The notes: generated by a model not told the origin, from the sequence alone. DNA of 6,754 bases from Rickettsiales bacterium (GCA_031267375.1 JAIRZE010000038.1:1-6754); one strand, 5' to 3'. Counted from the first letter of the stretch, positions 1 through 4,796 are shown. Made by a program: numbers and translations.

Positions 1-130
1 TTCGGGGACTATTACCCCCCCCCCCCCCCCCGACAAAAGAGCGCTGTGCGACGCCCTGGGCGGCCATTACAGCGGTATTTTCCAAGAACATAGAAACGGC
101 GGCCAGAAAGAATAAAAACTTTTTCAGCAT
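1..130 (-). CDS. Secreted protein N-terminus with poly-glycine tract (partial, runs off window)
   Basis: An ATG at 130-128 opens a reading frame that is still open at the left edge, giving 43 residues. It begins MLKKFLFFLAAVSMF, a lysine-charged start and hydrophobic core typical of a Sec signal peptide, and VMA-AQG looks like a signal peptidase I site near residue 23. A run of 17 G then encodes six glycines, followed by N-S-P-R. The start lies 12 nt after the aldolase stop on the same strand, so the two may be cotranscribed, but I see no clear Shine-Dalgarno site. The G run decides the frame: one extra G gives an immediate TAA, one fewer gives a different open frame. The family is not recognisable from this fragment. 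The signal peptide is seen directly; secretion is inferred. Confidence 0.6.
   Translation of the reverse strand, partial: MLKKFLFFLAAVSMFLENTAVMAAQGVAQRSFVGGGGGGNSPR
15..31. repeat. 17-base homopolymeric C tract (G on coding strand)
   Basis: Seventeen consecutive C on the plus strand lie inside the minus-strand secreted-protein frame, just after its predicted signal peptide. Tracts of this length are prone to slipped-strand length change, known as phase variation in other bacteria. The tract also sits near the window edge, so its length may be a sequencing or assembly error. Confidence 0.9.
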
Positions 131-142
131 AAATTTATTTTA

Positions 143-1090
143 TCATATTTTGTTATCGGAACCCATTACATTTTTAATCTCGTCCATATAAAGCGCAGTC
201 ATTTTATCCCGCGCCGCCGTCAGGAATTTCCGCGGATCAAAACTCTCTGGCGTTTTTGCCGCCGTTTCCCGAATCGCCGCAGTCCAGGCCAGGCGTCCGT
301 CGCTGTCTACATTTATCTTGCACACATTCATTGCAACCGCGCGGCGGATTTGGTCCGTCGGAATACCGCGCGCGCCGCCAATCGCGCCGCCGTTCGCGTT
401 TATTTCCGCGACCAAGTTTTGCGGAATCTGGCTGGCCCCGTGCAGAACCAAGGGAAATTCCGGCAATAATTTTGCTATTTCCGCCAGAATGTCAAAGCGC
501 AATTCTTCCGATTCGTTTTTCCTTTTATAAGCCCCGTGAGATGTGCCGATCGCAACCGCCAGCGAATCGCAATTCGTTGCCGCCGCAAATTCTGCAACTT
601 GGGTCGGATCGGTATAGGACGATTTTTCGCCGCGCGTATTTTCGTCTTCTATCCCGGCCAATGCCCCCAGTTCCGCTTCCACGGATACATCGCGCGAATG
701 CGCATATTCCGCGACTTGGCGGGTCAGGGCGATGTTCTCGGAAAAAGGCAATTCGCTTCCGTCTATCATAACGCTGGAAAAGCCCAGGTCTATTGCTCGC
801 CGGCAGGATTCAAAGCTGTGCCCGTGATCCAGATGCAGGGCAAACTGTCCTTTTGCCCATCTGTCCTTTTGTCCATAAATAATTCCTGTTAATAAATTTT
901 CACCCATATATGCCAGGGCCGATTCGGATACCGCCAGAATGACAGGGCTGTGCGTCGCCTGCGCCGCCGCCATAATCGCTTGCAGGCTTTCCATATTGTA
1001 AAAGTTAAATGCCGGCACCGCATACGCGCCGTTCATTGCTTTTGCAAACATAGCGCGGGTATTGTCCAGACCCAATTCTTTGTAATTCAT
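143..1090 (-). CDS. fba: Class II fructose-bisphosphate aldolase
   Basis: A 315-aa zinc-dependent class II aldolase, close to the usual length. It would cleave fructose-1,6-bisphosphate to DHAP and glyceraldehyde-3-phosphate in glycolysis, and the reverse in gluconeogenesis, in the cytosol. Seen motifs are HLDHG at 86-90 (D88 catalytic acid, H89 zinc ligand), VEAELG at 137-142 (E140), GTSHGAYK at 182-189 (H185 zinc ligand), LVLHGAS at 214-220 (H217 zinc ligand) and KINVDSDGRLA at 258-268 (phosphate/substrate loop). The ATG at 1090 is supported by AAGGA about 4-9 nt upstream and by a promoter at 1119-1146. The secreted-protein gene follows 12 nt after the stop. The tagatose-bisphosphate aldolases GatY and KbaY share these motifs and cannot be fully excluded; with no galactitol or tagatose genes in view, Fba is the simpler call. 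Confidence 0.93.
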   Translation of the reverse strand: MNYKELGLDNTRAMFAKAMNGAYAVPAFNFYNMESLQAIMAAAQATHSPVILAVSESALAYMGENLLTGIIYGQKDRWAKGQFALHLDHGHSFESCRRAIDLGFSSVMIDGSELPFSENIALTRQVAEYAHSRDVSVEAELGALAGIEDENTRGEKSSYTDPTQVAEFAAATNCDSLAVAIGTSHGAYKRKNESEELRFDILAEIAKLLPEFPLVLHGASQIPQNLVAEINANGGAIGGARGIPTDQIRRAVAMNVCKINVDSDGRLAWTAAIRETAAKTPESFDPRKFLTAARDKMTALYMDEIKNVMGSDNKI

Positions 1091-1118
1091 AATATCCTTA
1101 CCTTTCTTTATAATCGTT

Positions 1119-1146
1119 ATTATATCACAAAAATAGTATTTGACAA
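1119..1146 (-). promoter_or_regulatory. Sigma70-like promoter of the aldolase gene
   Basis: On the minus strand, TTGTCA (1146-1141) and TATAAT (1124-1119) are separated by 16 nt. The -10 is a perfect consensus. It ends 28 nt before the aldolase ATG, leaving room for AAGGA at 1095-1099. The -35 overlaps a plus-strand TTGACA at 1140-1145. Confidence 0.65.
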
Positions 1147-1151
1147 AAAAC

Positions 1152-1179
1152 TTGACAACACAAATTTTTGTGCAACAAT
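1152..1179 (+). promoter_or_regulatory. Possible promoter of the lipoprotein gene
   Basis: A perfect -35 TTGACA at 1152-1157 is followed after 16 nt by AACAAT (1174-1179), which matches four of six -10 positions. This would give a leader of about 50 nt before the lipoprotein ATG. The weak -10 keeps confidence low; another TTGACA at 1140-1145 is an alternative -35. Confidence 0.35.
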
Positions 1180-1235
1180 GTGATTACGAATCGGGAGCAG
1201 GTGAGAATAAAAAAAGATTTAAGAGGGGTTTGATT

Positions 1236-1643
1236 ATGAAGAAAATACTGGCTTTGATTTTTGGCGCGGCGGTTTTAACCGGCTGCTGCAACTATTACGA
1301 TTACTATCGCGGACACGTTGAATATACTCAGGACGGAAGCGACTGCATCTATCGCGCCGACGAGCGCGGCCGTCATTTCAGCAATGATGTGCGCAAGCTG
1401 AACGCGGACAAAAAAATCGTTTATAACAATACTTTCTGCAAAGAATTGTATGAAAAAGATATGGCGGGCCAGCCATCCCGCGCCAGCCGCGATATTACCA
1501 TCGCTGCCCCGGCGACACCGGAATACGCAGAACCGCAGATTGAACAGCCGATTTATGTTCGCCCGGTTTATGTTCAGCGCGCGGAACCGGCCTTTATAGA
1601 GCGTCCGGTTGTAAAGCGCCGCTATGTTATCTATCCGATGTAA
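1236..1643 (+). CDS. Small predicted outer- or inner-membrane lipoprotein
   Basis: A 135-aa protein starting MKKILALIFGAAVLTGCC. The charged start, hydrophobic core and LTGC lipobox (C17) predict a type II signal peptide and a lipidated mature N-terminus. The mature part begins with tyrosine-rich NYYDYYRG, has a central polar region with two cysteines (GSDCIY and NTFCKEL), and ends in a proline, tyrosine and arginine-rich tail from about residue 92 (APATPEYAEP, PIYVRPVYVQ, RRYVIYPM). The ATG at 1236 was chosen over an in-frame TTG at 1140 because AGAGGGG lies 7 nt upstream and because the signal sequence starts exactly there; the TTG overlaps the promoter region. It is monocistronic, with its own terminator directly after the stop. 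The family is not recognised. Lipidation is a strong prediction; function is unknown. Confidence 0.82.
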   Translation: MKKILALIFGAAVLTGCCNYYDYYRGHVEYTQDGSDCIYRADERGRHFSNDVRKLNADKKIVYNNTFCKELYEKDMAGQPSRASRDITIAAPATPEYAEPQIEQPIYVRPVYVQRAEPAFIERPVVKRRYVIYPM

Positions 1644-1671
1644 AAAAATCCCGCCGTCCGGCGGGATTTTT
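1642..1671 (+). terminator. Rho-independent terminator after the lipoprotein gene
   Basis: The stem TCCCGCC/GGCGGGA (1649-1655 with 1660-1666, tetraloop GTCC) is preceded by an A run starting in the stop codon and followed by TTTTT. The A and T runs extend the stem, so it could also act for minus-strand transcripts. Confidence 0.93.
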
Positions 1672-1711
1672 ATAATGGTCAACTTTTCTATTTTCCCTTT
1701 TAACTTTTTTA

Positions 1712-1720
1712 TGATATAAT
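1712..1720 (+). promoter_or_regulatory. Extended -10 promoter of the pilin-like gene
   Basis: TGATATAAT combines an extended -10 TG with a perfect TATAAT (1715-1720). No good -35 lies upstream (TTTCCC at 1692-1697, 17 nt away), which an extended -10 can compensate for. Transcription would start near 1727, giving a leader of about 20 nt that holds the ribosome site AGAAAGGA (1732-1739). Confidence 0.55.
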
Positions 1721-1745
1721 CAATTCAAAACAGAAAGGATTATAT

Positions 1746-2087
1746 ATGAAAAGCATTCTTAAAAAATTGGCTTTTGCTGGTTTCGTAATTGTGGCGGGCG
1801 CGAGTGTGGCTGGCGCGGCACCGAATGCGCCGGTCGCAGATGTGTGCGCCCTGATCGGCAGTATGCAGGGGGTATTCAAGACTCTGCGCACTCTGGCATT
1901 CGTCGGCGCGGCATTCTGCATCGCGGGCTGGGGCTGGGGCTTTATCGCCGCCGGCGAAGCCAAGATGGACGATTTAAAGAAAAGGGGCATCGGGCTGCTG
2001 GTCGGATTCACCCTTTTGTTCGGGATCGCAGTCGTATTGCAATTCTTGCCCGGAATTTCCGGATGCGCCGGAGCCGGTTGGAATTAA
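1746..2087 (+). CDS. TrbC/VirB2-like pilin or small two-helix membrane protein
   Basis: A 113-aa protein. Residues 1-24 look like a signal peptide (MKSILKK, hydrophobic core, cleavage near VAGA-AP). Two hydrophobic helices follow, about 47-69 and 82-102, joined by the short charged loop GEAKMDDLKKRG. This is the layout of VirB2/TrbC pilins, which are cut, inserted in the inner membrane and polymerised into type IV secretion pili. C34 and C107 would both be periplasmic and could pair; C58 lies in the first helix. AGAAAGGA 6 nt before ATG 1746 supports the start. No other secretion-system gene is in view, so it is an orphan here; a stand-alone membrane protein of similar topology is the alternative. 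The methyltransferase gene follows after a 37-bp inverted repeat. Confidence 0.72.
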   Translation: MKSILKKLAFAGFVIVAGASVAGAAPNAPVADVCALIGSMQGVFKTLRTLAFVGAAFCIAGWGWGFIAAGEAKMDDLKKRGIGLLVGFTLLFGIAVVLQFLPGISGCAGAGWN

Positions 2088-2100
2088 AAAATCGCCTTTT

Positions 2101-2225
2101 AGTAATCAGTAATCAGTTATTAGTAATCAGTGGTATGATTGCAAATGAATTATTTTTTCTTATAGAAAAAATTATTTTTCACAGGCGACATACCACTGAT
2201 TACTAATAACTGATTACTGATTACT
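2101..2225. repeat. 125-bp inverted repeat with perfect 37-bp arms made of 7-bp units
   Basis: Arms 2101-2137 and 2189-2225 are exact reverse complements. Each arm is built from a 7-bp unit: AGTAATC twice, then AGTTATT, AGTAATC, AGTGGTA and TG. The 51-nt loop contains its own A/T hairpin (TTTTTTCT TAT AGAAAAAA). It fills the gap between the pilin-like and methyltransferase genes, and its right arm ends 10 nt before the methyltransferase ATG. It could be a miniature palindromic element or a regulatory hairpin. There is no T tract directly after it, so it is not a canonical terminator. Confidence 0.95.
2139..2166 (+). promoter_or_regulatory. Possible promoter inside the inverted-repeat loop
   Basis: TTGCAA (2139-2144) and TATAGA (2161-2166) are 16 nt apart, each matching four of six consensus positions. 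If used, transcripts would start near 2173 and carry only the right arm of the inverted repeat, while read-through from the pilin gene would carry both arms. Weak matches in A/T-rich DNA arise by chance. Confidence 0.25.
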
Positions 2226-2235
2226 GGTAACTAAA

Positions 2236-2787
2236 ATGTTCTGGGTATATCTCTATCTTGTCGTTTATATCATTTTTGATATTGTTCTGCTGGCTTATGT
2301 GGCAGAGCAGGTCATTTGCCGTATTAAAAATATAGCGCCCGAAGTCCCGAGCAGCATTCGCTTGCGCGACGCTGTTTCCGCGGTAATTCGTTCAGAAATG
2401 CCAGACGCGAAAACTATTCTGGACATAGGGTCCGGCTGGGGCGGAATGGCAAAGCATATCGCGCGCGAATTTCCAAAAGCAAAAGTATCCGGCATAGAAT
2501 TAATGACTCTGCCGTTTGTATTTTCCTGGGTTGGGGGGGGATTTTCGCGGCGCGTGAAATTTATTTATGGAAATGCGTTCAAGTGGCTGGCGAAGTTCGG
2601 GGACAGGCGCTTTGATGTTGGAATTACTTATTTATTGTCGCCAGAAATGGGGGATGTTGAAAAGTTTTTAAGCAGGTTCCGGGTGCTGGTGGTCTTGGAT
2701 TTTCCGCTGCCCGGCGTTCAGCCTGCCAAAAAAATAAAGCTGCATAAAAATATTATGGGACAGCATTATATTTACATATATAAATAG
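2236..2787 (+). CDS. Membrane-anchored class I SAM-dependent methyltransferase, FAM173/ATPSc-KMT-like
   Basis: A 183-aa protein. Residues 2-23 form a hydrophobic N-terminal anchor. The SAM site is the motif ILDIGSGWGG (61-70) with E88 in GIEL at the end of strand 2 as the likely ribose-binding acid. FDVGITYLLSPEM (126-138) is the strand 4 region and VVLDFPLPG (152-160) the strand 5 region. The anchor, an upstream VPSS segment (37-40), DIGSG, TYLL and DFPLPG together resemble the FAM173/ATPSc-KMT group, in which animal members methylate a lysine of ATP synthase subunit c. Membrane location and a membrane-protein substrate are therefore plausible, but the substrate is not known. There is no strong Shine-Dalgarno site; GGTAAC sits just before ATG 2236. 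An 8-G run (2533-2540) encodes G100-G102, so a one-base slip would shift the frame. The pilin-like gene upstream may or may not be cotranscribed. Confidence 0.78.
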   Translation: MFWVYLYLVVYIIFDIVLLAYVAEQVICRIKNIAPEVPSSIRLRDAVSAVIRSEMPDAKTILDIGSGWGGMAKHIAREFPKAKVSGIELMTLPFVFSWVGGGFSRRVKFIYGNAFKWLAKFGDRRFDVGITYLLSPEMGDVEKFLSRFRVLVVLDFPLPGVQPAKKIKLHKNIMGQHYIYIYK

Positions 2788-2818
2788 TGTGTTTTTTTGT
2801 TTTGCCTTTCGGTCCGGG

Positions 2819-2880
2819 TTGTTCGCGTTAAAGGGTTGGCGTGTATGATACTACACTTGCCAACCCTTTAACACGAACAA
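2819..2880. repeat. Long hairpin, 22-bp arms with one mismatch
   Basis: Arms 2819-2840 and 2859-2880 are reverse complements except for one C/T difference. The loop adds GTGTA/TACAC pairing, so the full structure is about 27 bp tall with a TT bulge. It lies 31 nt after the methyltransferase stop. No T tract follows on either side, so it is probably an intergenic palindromic repeat or a 3'-end processing/protection hairpin, not a simple terminator. Confidence 0.9.
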
Positions 2881-3086
2881 TCGGCACAAAATATCAAACC
2901 GAGCGTACAAGCACCCAATGAGCGGCGTTATTAGCCGCGAATTGCTGGTGCGCGTCGCAAGGTTGCACGCATCACCAGTGATAAAGTTAAGACACAGGTA
3001 AAGCGAGTGAAAATCCGATGTGGTCAGCGCTGACGCGCTGATGAAAAATTTGCTTCGCAAATTTCAGGCGGATGGGGACGGATAAG
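2881..3086. other. Gene-free stretch with several hairpins
   Basis: I see no convincing gene here. A 69-codon minus-strand frame spanning 2851-3060 runs through the hairpins and shows no family motif. Visible structures are GCGGC/GCCGC near 2924-2940; a compound hairpin at 2945-2978 (CTGGTG, GCGT, GCAA paired with TTGC, ACGC, CACCAG); TCAGCG/CGCTGA at 3024-3041; and AAATTTGC-TTC-GCAAATTT at 3046-3064. This could be a structured RNA or clustered intergenic repeats. It matches no RNA family I recognise: I saw no RNase P, tmRNA or SRP signature. Confidence 0.5.
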
Positions 3087-3135
3087 CTCGGTATAAATTC
3101 CCCTCCAAGGAGGGGAATTTAGACCGAGTTTTATT
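3087..3135 (+). terminator. Strong rho-independent terminator
   Basis: Arms 3087-3106 and 3109-3128 form a 20-bp stem with a single A/G mismatch and an AA turn, followed by TTTTATT. It would end plus-strand transcripts from the methyltransferase or from the structured region before it. It faces the minus-strand terminator of rpmG. Confidence 0.8.
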
Positions 3136-3155
3136 AACGCCAAGAATTGCTAATT

Positions 3156-3182
3156 AAAAAAACTGCACCGGATGGCGCAGTT
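3156..3182 (-). terminator. Rho-independent terminator of rpmG
   Basis: On the minus strand, AACTGCGCC-ATCC-GGTGCAGTT (one G-T pair) is followed by seven T. It begins 48 nt after the rpmG stop. A short GGCAA/TTGCC hairpin lies between the stop and this terminator. Confidence 0.88.
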
Positions 3183-3230
3183 AAATTTTTACACATTTTC
3201 AAAGGCAACTTATTATTGCCAAAGACAAAC

Positions 3231-3410
3231 TTATGACGGCATTTTGGTTTCCGTAAATGTCGTATGCTTGCGGATTTTCGGATCGTATTTCCGCATTTTC
3301 ATTTTGCCCTGAGTATTTTCAGACTTTGTATTCTTGGTGGTTGTGTAAAAGTATCCTGTTTCAGGATTATGCATTTTCACCACAATCTTTGCTGCTTTCT
3401 TGCTTGCCAT
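3231..3410 (-). CDS. rpmG: 50S ribosomal protein bL33
   Basis: A 59-aa, lysine-rich protein matching bL33 along its whole length: start MASKKAAKIVVKMHNPETGY, then FYTTTKN, the conserved RKYDPKIRKH segment (40-49), and ending TFTETKMPS. It is a component of the large ribosomal subunit near the E site. It has no zinc-binding cysteines, so it is the C-minus form typical of proteobacteria. Start at 3410 is supported by AAAAGGC 7 nt upstream and a strong promoter at 3441-3469; a terminator follows. It is a single-gene unit, divergent from tRNA-Leu. The length is slightly above the usual 50-56 aa. Confidence 0.95.
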   Translation of the reverse strand: MASKKAAKIVVKMHNPETGYFYTTTKNTKSENTQGKMKMRKYDPKIRKHTTFTETKMPS

Positions 3411-3440
3411 TTGAATTGCCTTTTATTTATTTGCTGGCGT

Positions 3441-3469
3441 ATTCTAGGTCATAATTTTGTGGAAATCAA
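3441..3469 (-). promoter_or_regulatory. Sigma70 promoter of rpmG
   Basis: On the minus strand, TTGATT (3469-3464) and TAGAAT (3446-3441) are spaced by exactly 17 nt, placing the transcription start about 25 nt before the rpmG ATG. Confidence 0.78.
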
Positions 3470-3481
3470 GGATTTTTTGCA

Positions 3482-3508
3482 TTACACTCTGTCCGGTGTT
3501 TTTATAAG
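3482..3508 (+). promoter_or_regulatory. Possible tRNA-Leu promoter
   Basis: TATAAG (3503-3508) ends 14 nt before the mature tRNA 5' end. TTACAC (3482-3487) lies 15 nt upstream of it and is a weak -35; TTGCAT (3477-3482) gives a 20-nt spacer instead. Position fits a tRNA promoter, the -35 does not fit well. Confidence 0.35.
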
Positions 3509-3522
3509 CAAATATTAGAATT

Positions 3523-3606
3523 GCGGATATGGCGAAATGGCAGACGCGCTGGATTTAGGTTCCAGTGGAGAAATCCATCAGGGTTCAAGTCCCTGTATCC
3601 GCACCA
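3523..3606 (+). tRNA. tRNA-Leu (anticodon UAG), CCA encoded
   Basis: The 84-nt sequence folds as a class II tRNA. The acceptor stem is GCGGATA/TATCCGC, with discriminator A and encoded CCA. The anticodon stem CTGGA/TCCAG has the loop TTTAGGT, giving anticodon UAG, which reads CUN leucine codons. The long variable arm TGGA...TCCA is typical of tRNA-Leu. The T arm is CAGGG-TTCAAGT-CCCTG. The 3' end runs directly into a CCACCC palindrome. Confidence 0.97.
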
Positions 3607-3634
3607 CCCTTCGCTGCTGCACAGCTTCGGGTGG
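3604..3634. repeat. Small palindrome fused to the tRNA 3' end
   Basis: CCACCC (3604-3609) pairs with GGGTGG (3629-3634), with an inner GCTG/CAGC stem separated by a symmetric TTC/TTC internal loop. The first three bases are the tRNA CCA. No T run follows, so it is not a canonical terminator. It may aid 3' processing, end the 208-aa gene coming from the other side, or be an intergenic repeat. Confidence 0.6.
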
Positions 3635-3652
3635 CAAGCCGTGATTATTTAA

Positions 3653-4279
3653 TCAATATTGGCGTCTGCTGTTCGCAATCAGGCTGCGCAGGGCTTTCTG
3701 GTGCAGCTCGCACAGGACCAGGCATCCCGTATTTATCCCATAACAAGACATTTCGTCTTTGAATGCGGCTTGGTTATTTTGCTCGGCCGATCTGGTTTTG
3801 TCGTTAATAAATCTTGATTCATACCATACTATGTCCCGGATATGAAAACTGTTTGACGCGCCCAGCAAAAGCGAAATCTGGGCGTCCATATTCTGTCTGT
3901 CATTCCGCGAAGTAAAAAACGCATCCCGCGCATTTGGATTATAAGACCAGATAAAATCCGCAAATTGCCGGGTCAATACCGCCGCGTCATAAAAATCCGC
4001 TGTGCTATTATTAGATGCCGCCCAAATCTGATAAGCTGATACTTTCAGCAAGTTCTGCGACATCCCCGGCATTTTGTAATCACAGGAAAATTTATAGCCA
4101 GTTTTAATTCCGGCGCGCGCCAATTGCGCGTCCAGGTCTTTTGCGGCGGATTCGGTTGCTTCGTGTGCAATCAGTGTTTGTATGTCATACAATGAACCAG
4201 ACCCGGCGACGCGCGCGGTTTCTGATAATAATTCATCTGCGGTCAAAATGTTCAGCTGGGATTTTGATACGGCGGGCAT
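3653..4279 (-). CDS. 208-aa protein of unknown family, coupled to an RHH antitoxin-like gene
   Basis: I do not recognise this protein. It has no signal peptide or membrane segment, so it is probably cytosolic. The N-terminal third looks helical and charged (SQLNILTADELL at 7-18, then AHEATESAAKDLDAQLARAG at 38-57). The middle is aromatic-rich (SAYQIWAA at 81-88, FADFIWSYNPNARDAFFTSR at 106-125, IVWYESRF at 150-157). The C-terminus has C179, C186, C190 and H193, an arrangement that could bind metal. The ATG at 4279 directly follows the TAA of the RHH gene with no gap; AGAGGA lies 10 nt upstream, inside that gene. This tight coupling suggests partnership as toxin, effector or co-regulator. No RelE, BrnT, PIN, Fic or HEPN motif is visible, and 208 aa is about twice the size of usual partners. 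No good terminator follows. Confidence 0.8.
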   Translation of the reverse strand: MPAVSKSQLNILTADELLSETARVAGSGSLYDIQTLIAHEATESAAKDLDAQLARAGIKTGYKFSCDYKMPGMSQNLLKVSAYQIWAASNNSTADFYDAAVLTRQFADFIWSYNPNARDAFFTSRNDRQNMDAQISLLLGASNSFHIRDIVWYESRFINDKTRSAEQNNQAAFKDEMSCYGINTGCLVLCELHQKALRSLIANSRRQY

Positions 4280-4504
4280 TTATTTCTTGTCCTCTATATT
4301 GGCCAATGAAAACAGCACTGATGAAATCAGGGATTGGTATGGCACGTGCTGCTCTTCTGCCAAGGTCTTTATTTTATCCAGAATGGGTTTTGGAATTCGC
4401 ATATTGATAACGCAGTCCGACTTGTTAAAGGCCCGAAAAGCCGCGTACTCTTTCAACAGAGTTTCAATATTCATAACAAAAAGCTGTTGCATAACATTCG
4501 GCAT
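4280..4504 (-). CDS. Ribbon-helix-helix (CopG/BrnA-type) antitoxin-like regulator
   Basis: A 74-aa protein. The C-terminal half has the RHH pattern: strand VINMRIPK (32-39), helix A PILDKIKTLAEEQ (40-52), turn HVPYQ, helix B SLISSVLFSLA (58-68). The IPKxxLDKIK...VPYQSLISS pattern is characteristic of CopG-type antitoxins, which dimerise, bind operator DNA through the strand and block a partner protein through the remaining region. Residues 1-31 form a helical extension, likely the partner-binding part. ATG 4504 was chosen because AAGGGG lies 6 nt upstream; M5 and M11 are weaker alternatives. It is the first gene of a two-gene operon, and a palindromic operator lies in its promoter. It could instead be a plain transcription factor, but the zero-gap partner gene favours a toxin-antitoxin-like pair. 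Confidence 0.8.
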   Translation of the reverse strand: MPNVMQQLFVMNIETLLKEYAAFRAFNKSDCVINMRIPKPILDKIKTLAEEQHVPYQSLISSVLFSLANIEDKK

Positions 4505-4574
4505 AACATTCCCCTTGATTTATACAGGAATACATTTGTCCGCACGCCTGGCAATACAAGCGTAATTACAGGCA

Positions 4575-4602
4575 ACTATACCAGTGTATTTACACTTGTC
4601 AA
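4575..4602 (-). promoter_or_regulatory. Promoter of the RHH/208-aa operon
   Basis: On the minus strand, a perfect TTGACA (4602-4597) and TATAGT (4580-4575) are 16 nt apart. The start would lie near 4568, leaving a leader of about 64 nt before the RHH ATG. Confidence 0.75.
4583..4596. promoter_or_regulatory. Inverted-repeat operator between -35 and -10
   Basis: AGTGTA-TT-TACACT is a perfect 6-bp inverted repeat filling 14 of the 16 spacer bases. A bound dimer would block RNA polymerase, as in autoregulated RHH antitoxin operons. Further AATACA half-site-like words occur at 4529, 4553 and 4601, and the 11-mer AATACATTTGT occurs at both 4529-4539 and 4601-4611. Confidence 0.6.
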
Positions 4603-4611
4603 TACATTTGT

Positions 4612-4771
4612 GATGTCGGGTGTAATGTCGCCAGTGTGGACGGTTGTGTAGTTGTTTGTGTTGAGAGAGGGTATTTTTTTGCTTGGGTTTGTATGTGTGG
4701 AAAGCGTATGAATGCGAGTAAATGTGTGTGAGTGTGAGTGAATGCGGCGGCTTTGCGCCTGTTATATTACG
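4612..4771. other. Gene-free GT-rich low-complexity stretch
   Basis: The plus strand is strongly G+T biased, with repeated words such as TGTGTG, GAGTGTGAGTG and TGAATGCG. I see no gene, promoter pair or terminator. It separates the RHH operon promoter from the palindrome cluster. Confidence 0.6.
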
Positions 4772-4796
4772 CTCTGTTATACAATGTATAACAGAG
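4772..4796. repeat. 11-bp inverted repeat (CTCTGTTATAC)
   Basis: CTCTGTTATAC (4772-4782) and GTATAACAGAG (4786-4796) are exact reverse complements with an AAT centre. The CTCTGTTA word recurs at the ends of the large inverted repeat at 4928-5155. Confidence 0.9.

Noticed and set aside
256..892. Several plus-strand open frames opposite the aldolase
   Set aside because: They lie antisense to a strongly supported aldolase gene, lack ribosome sites and have arginine/proline-rich shadow composition.
1140..1235. TTG start giving a 167-aa version of the lipoprotein
   Set aside because: It would place the signal peptide 32 residues inside and overlap the promoter. The ATG at 1236 has a good ribosome site and starts exactly at the signal sequence.
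1275..2011. Minus-strand frames opposite the lipoprotein and the pilin-like gene
   Set aside because: Both are antisense shadows without a ribosome site or recognisable motif.
2851..3060. 69-codon minus-strand frame
   Set aside because: It begins in the 3024-3064 hairpins and ends within the 2819-2880 hairpin, with no family motif; the region is better read as structured non-coding DNA.
3257..3518. Plus-strand frames of 65 and 84 codons
   Set aside because: They are shadows of rpmG and its promoter on the other strand.
3523..3606. tRNA-Leu as an integration (att) site
   Set aside because: No second copy of the tRNA 3' end occurs in the window and no integrase gene is visible.
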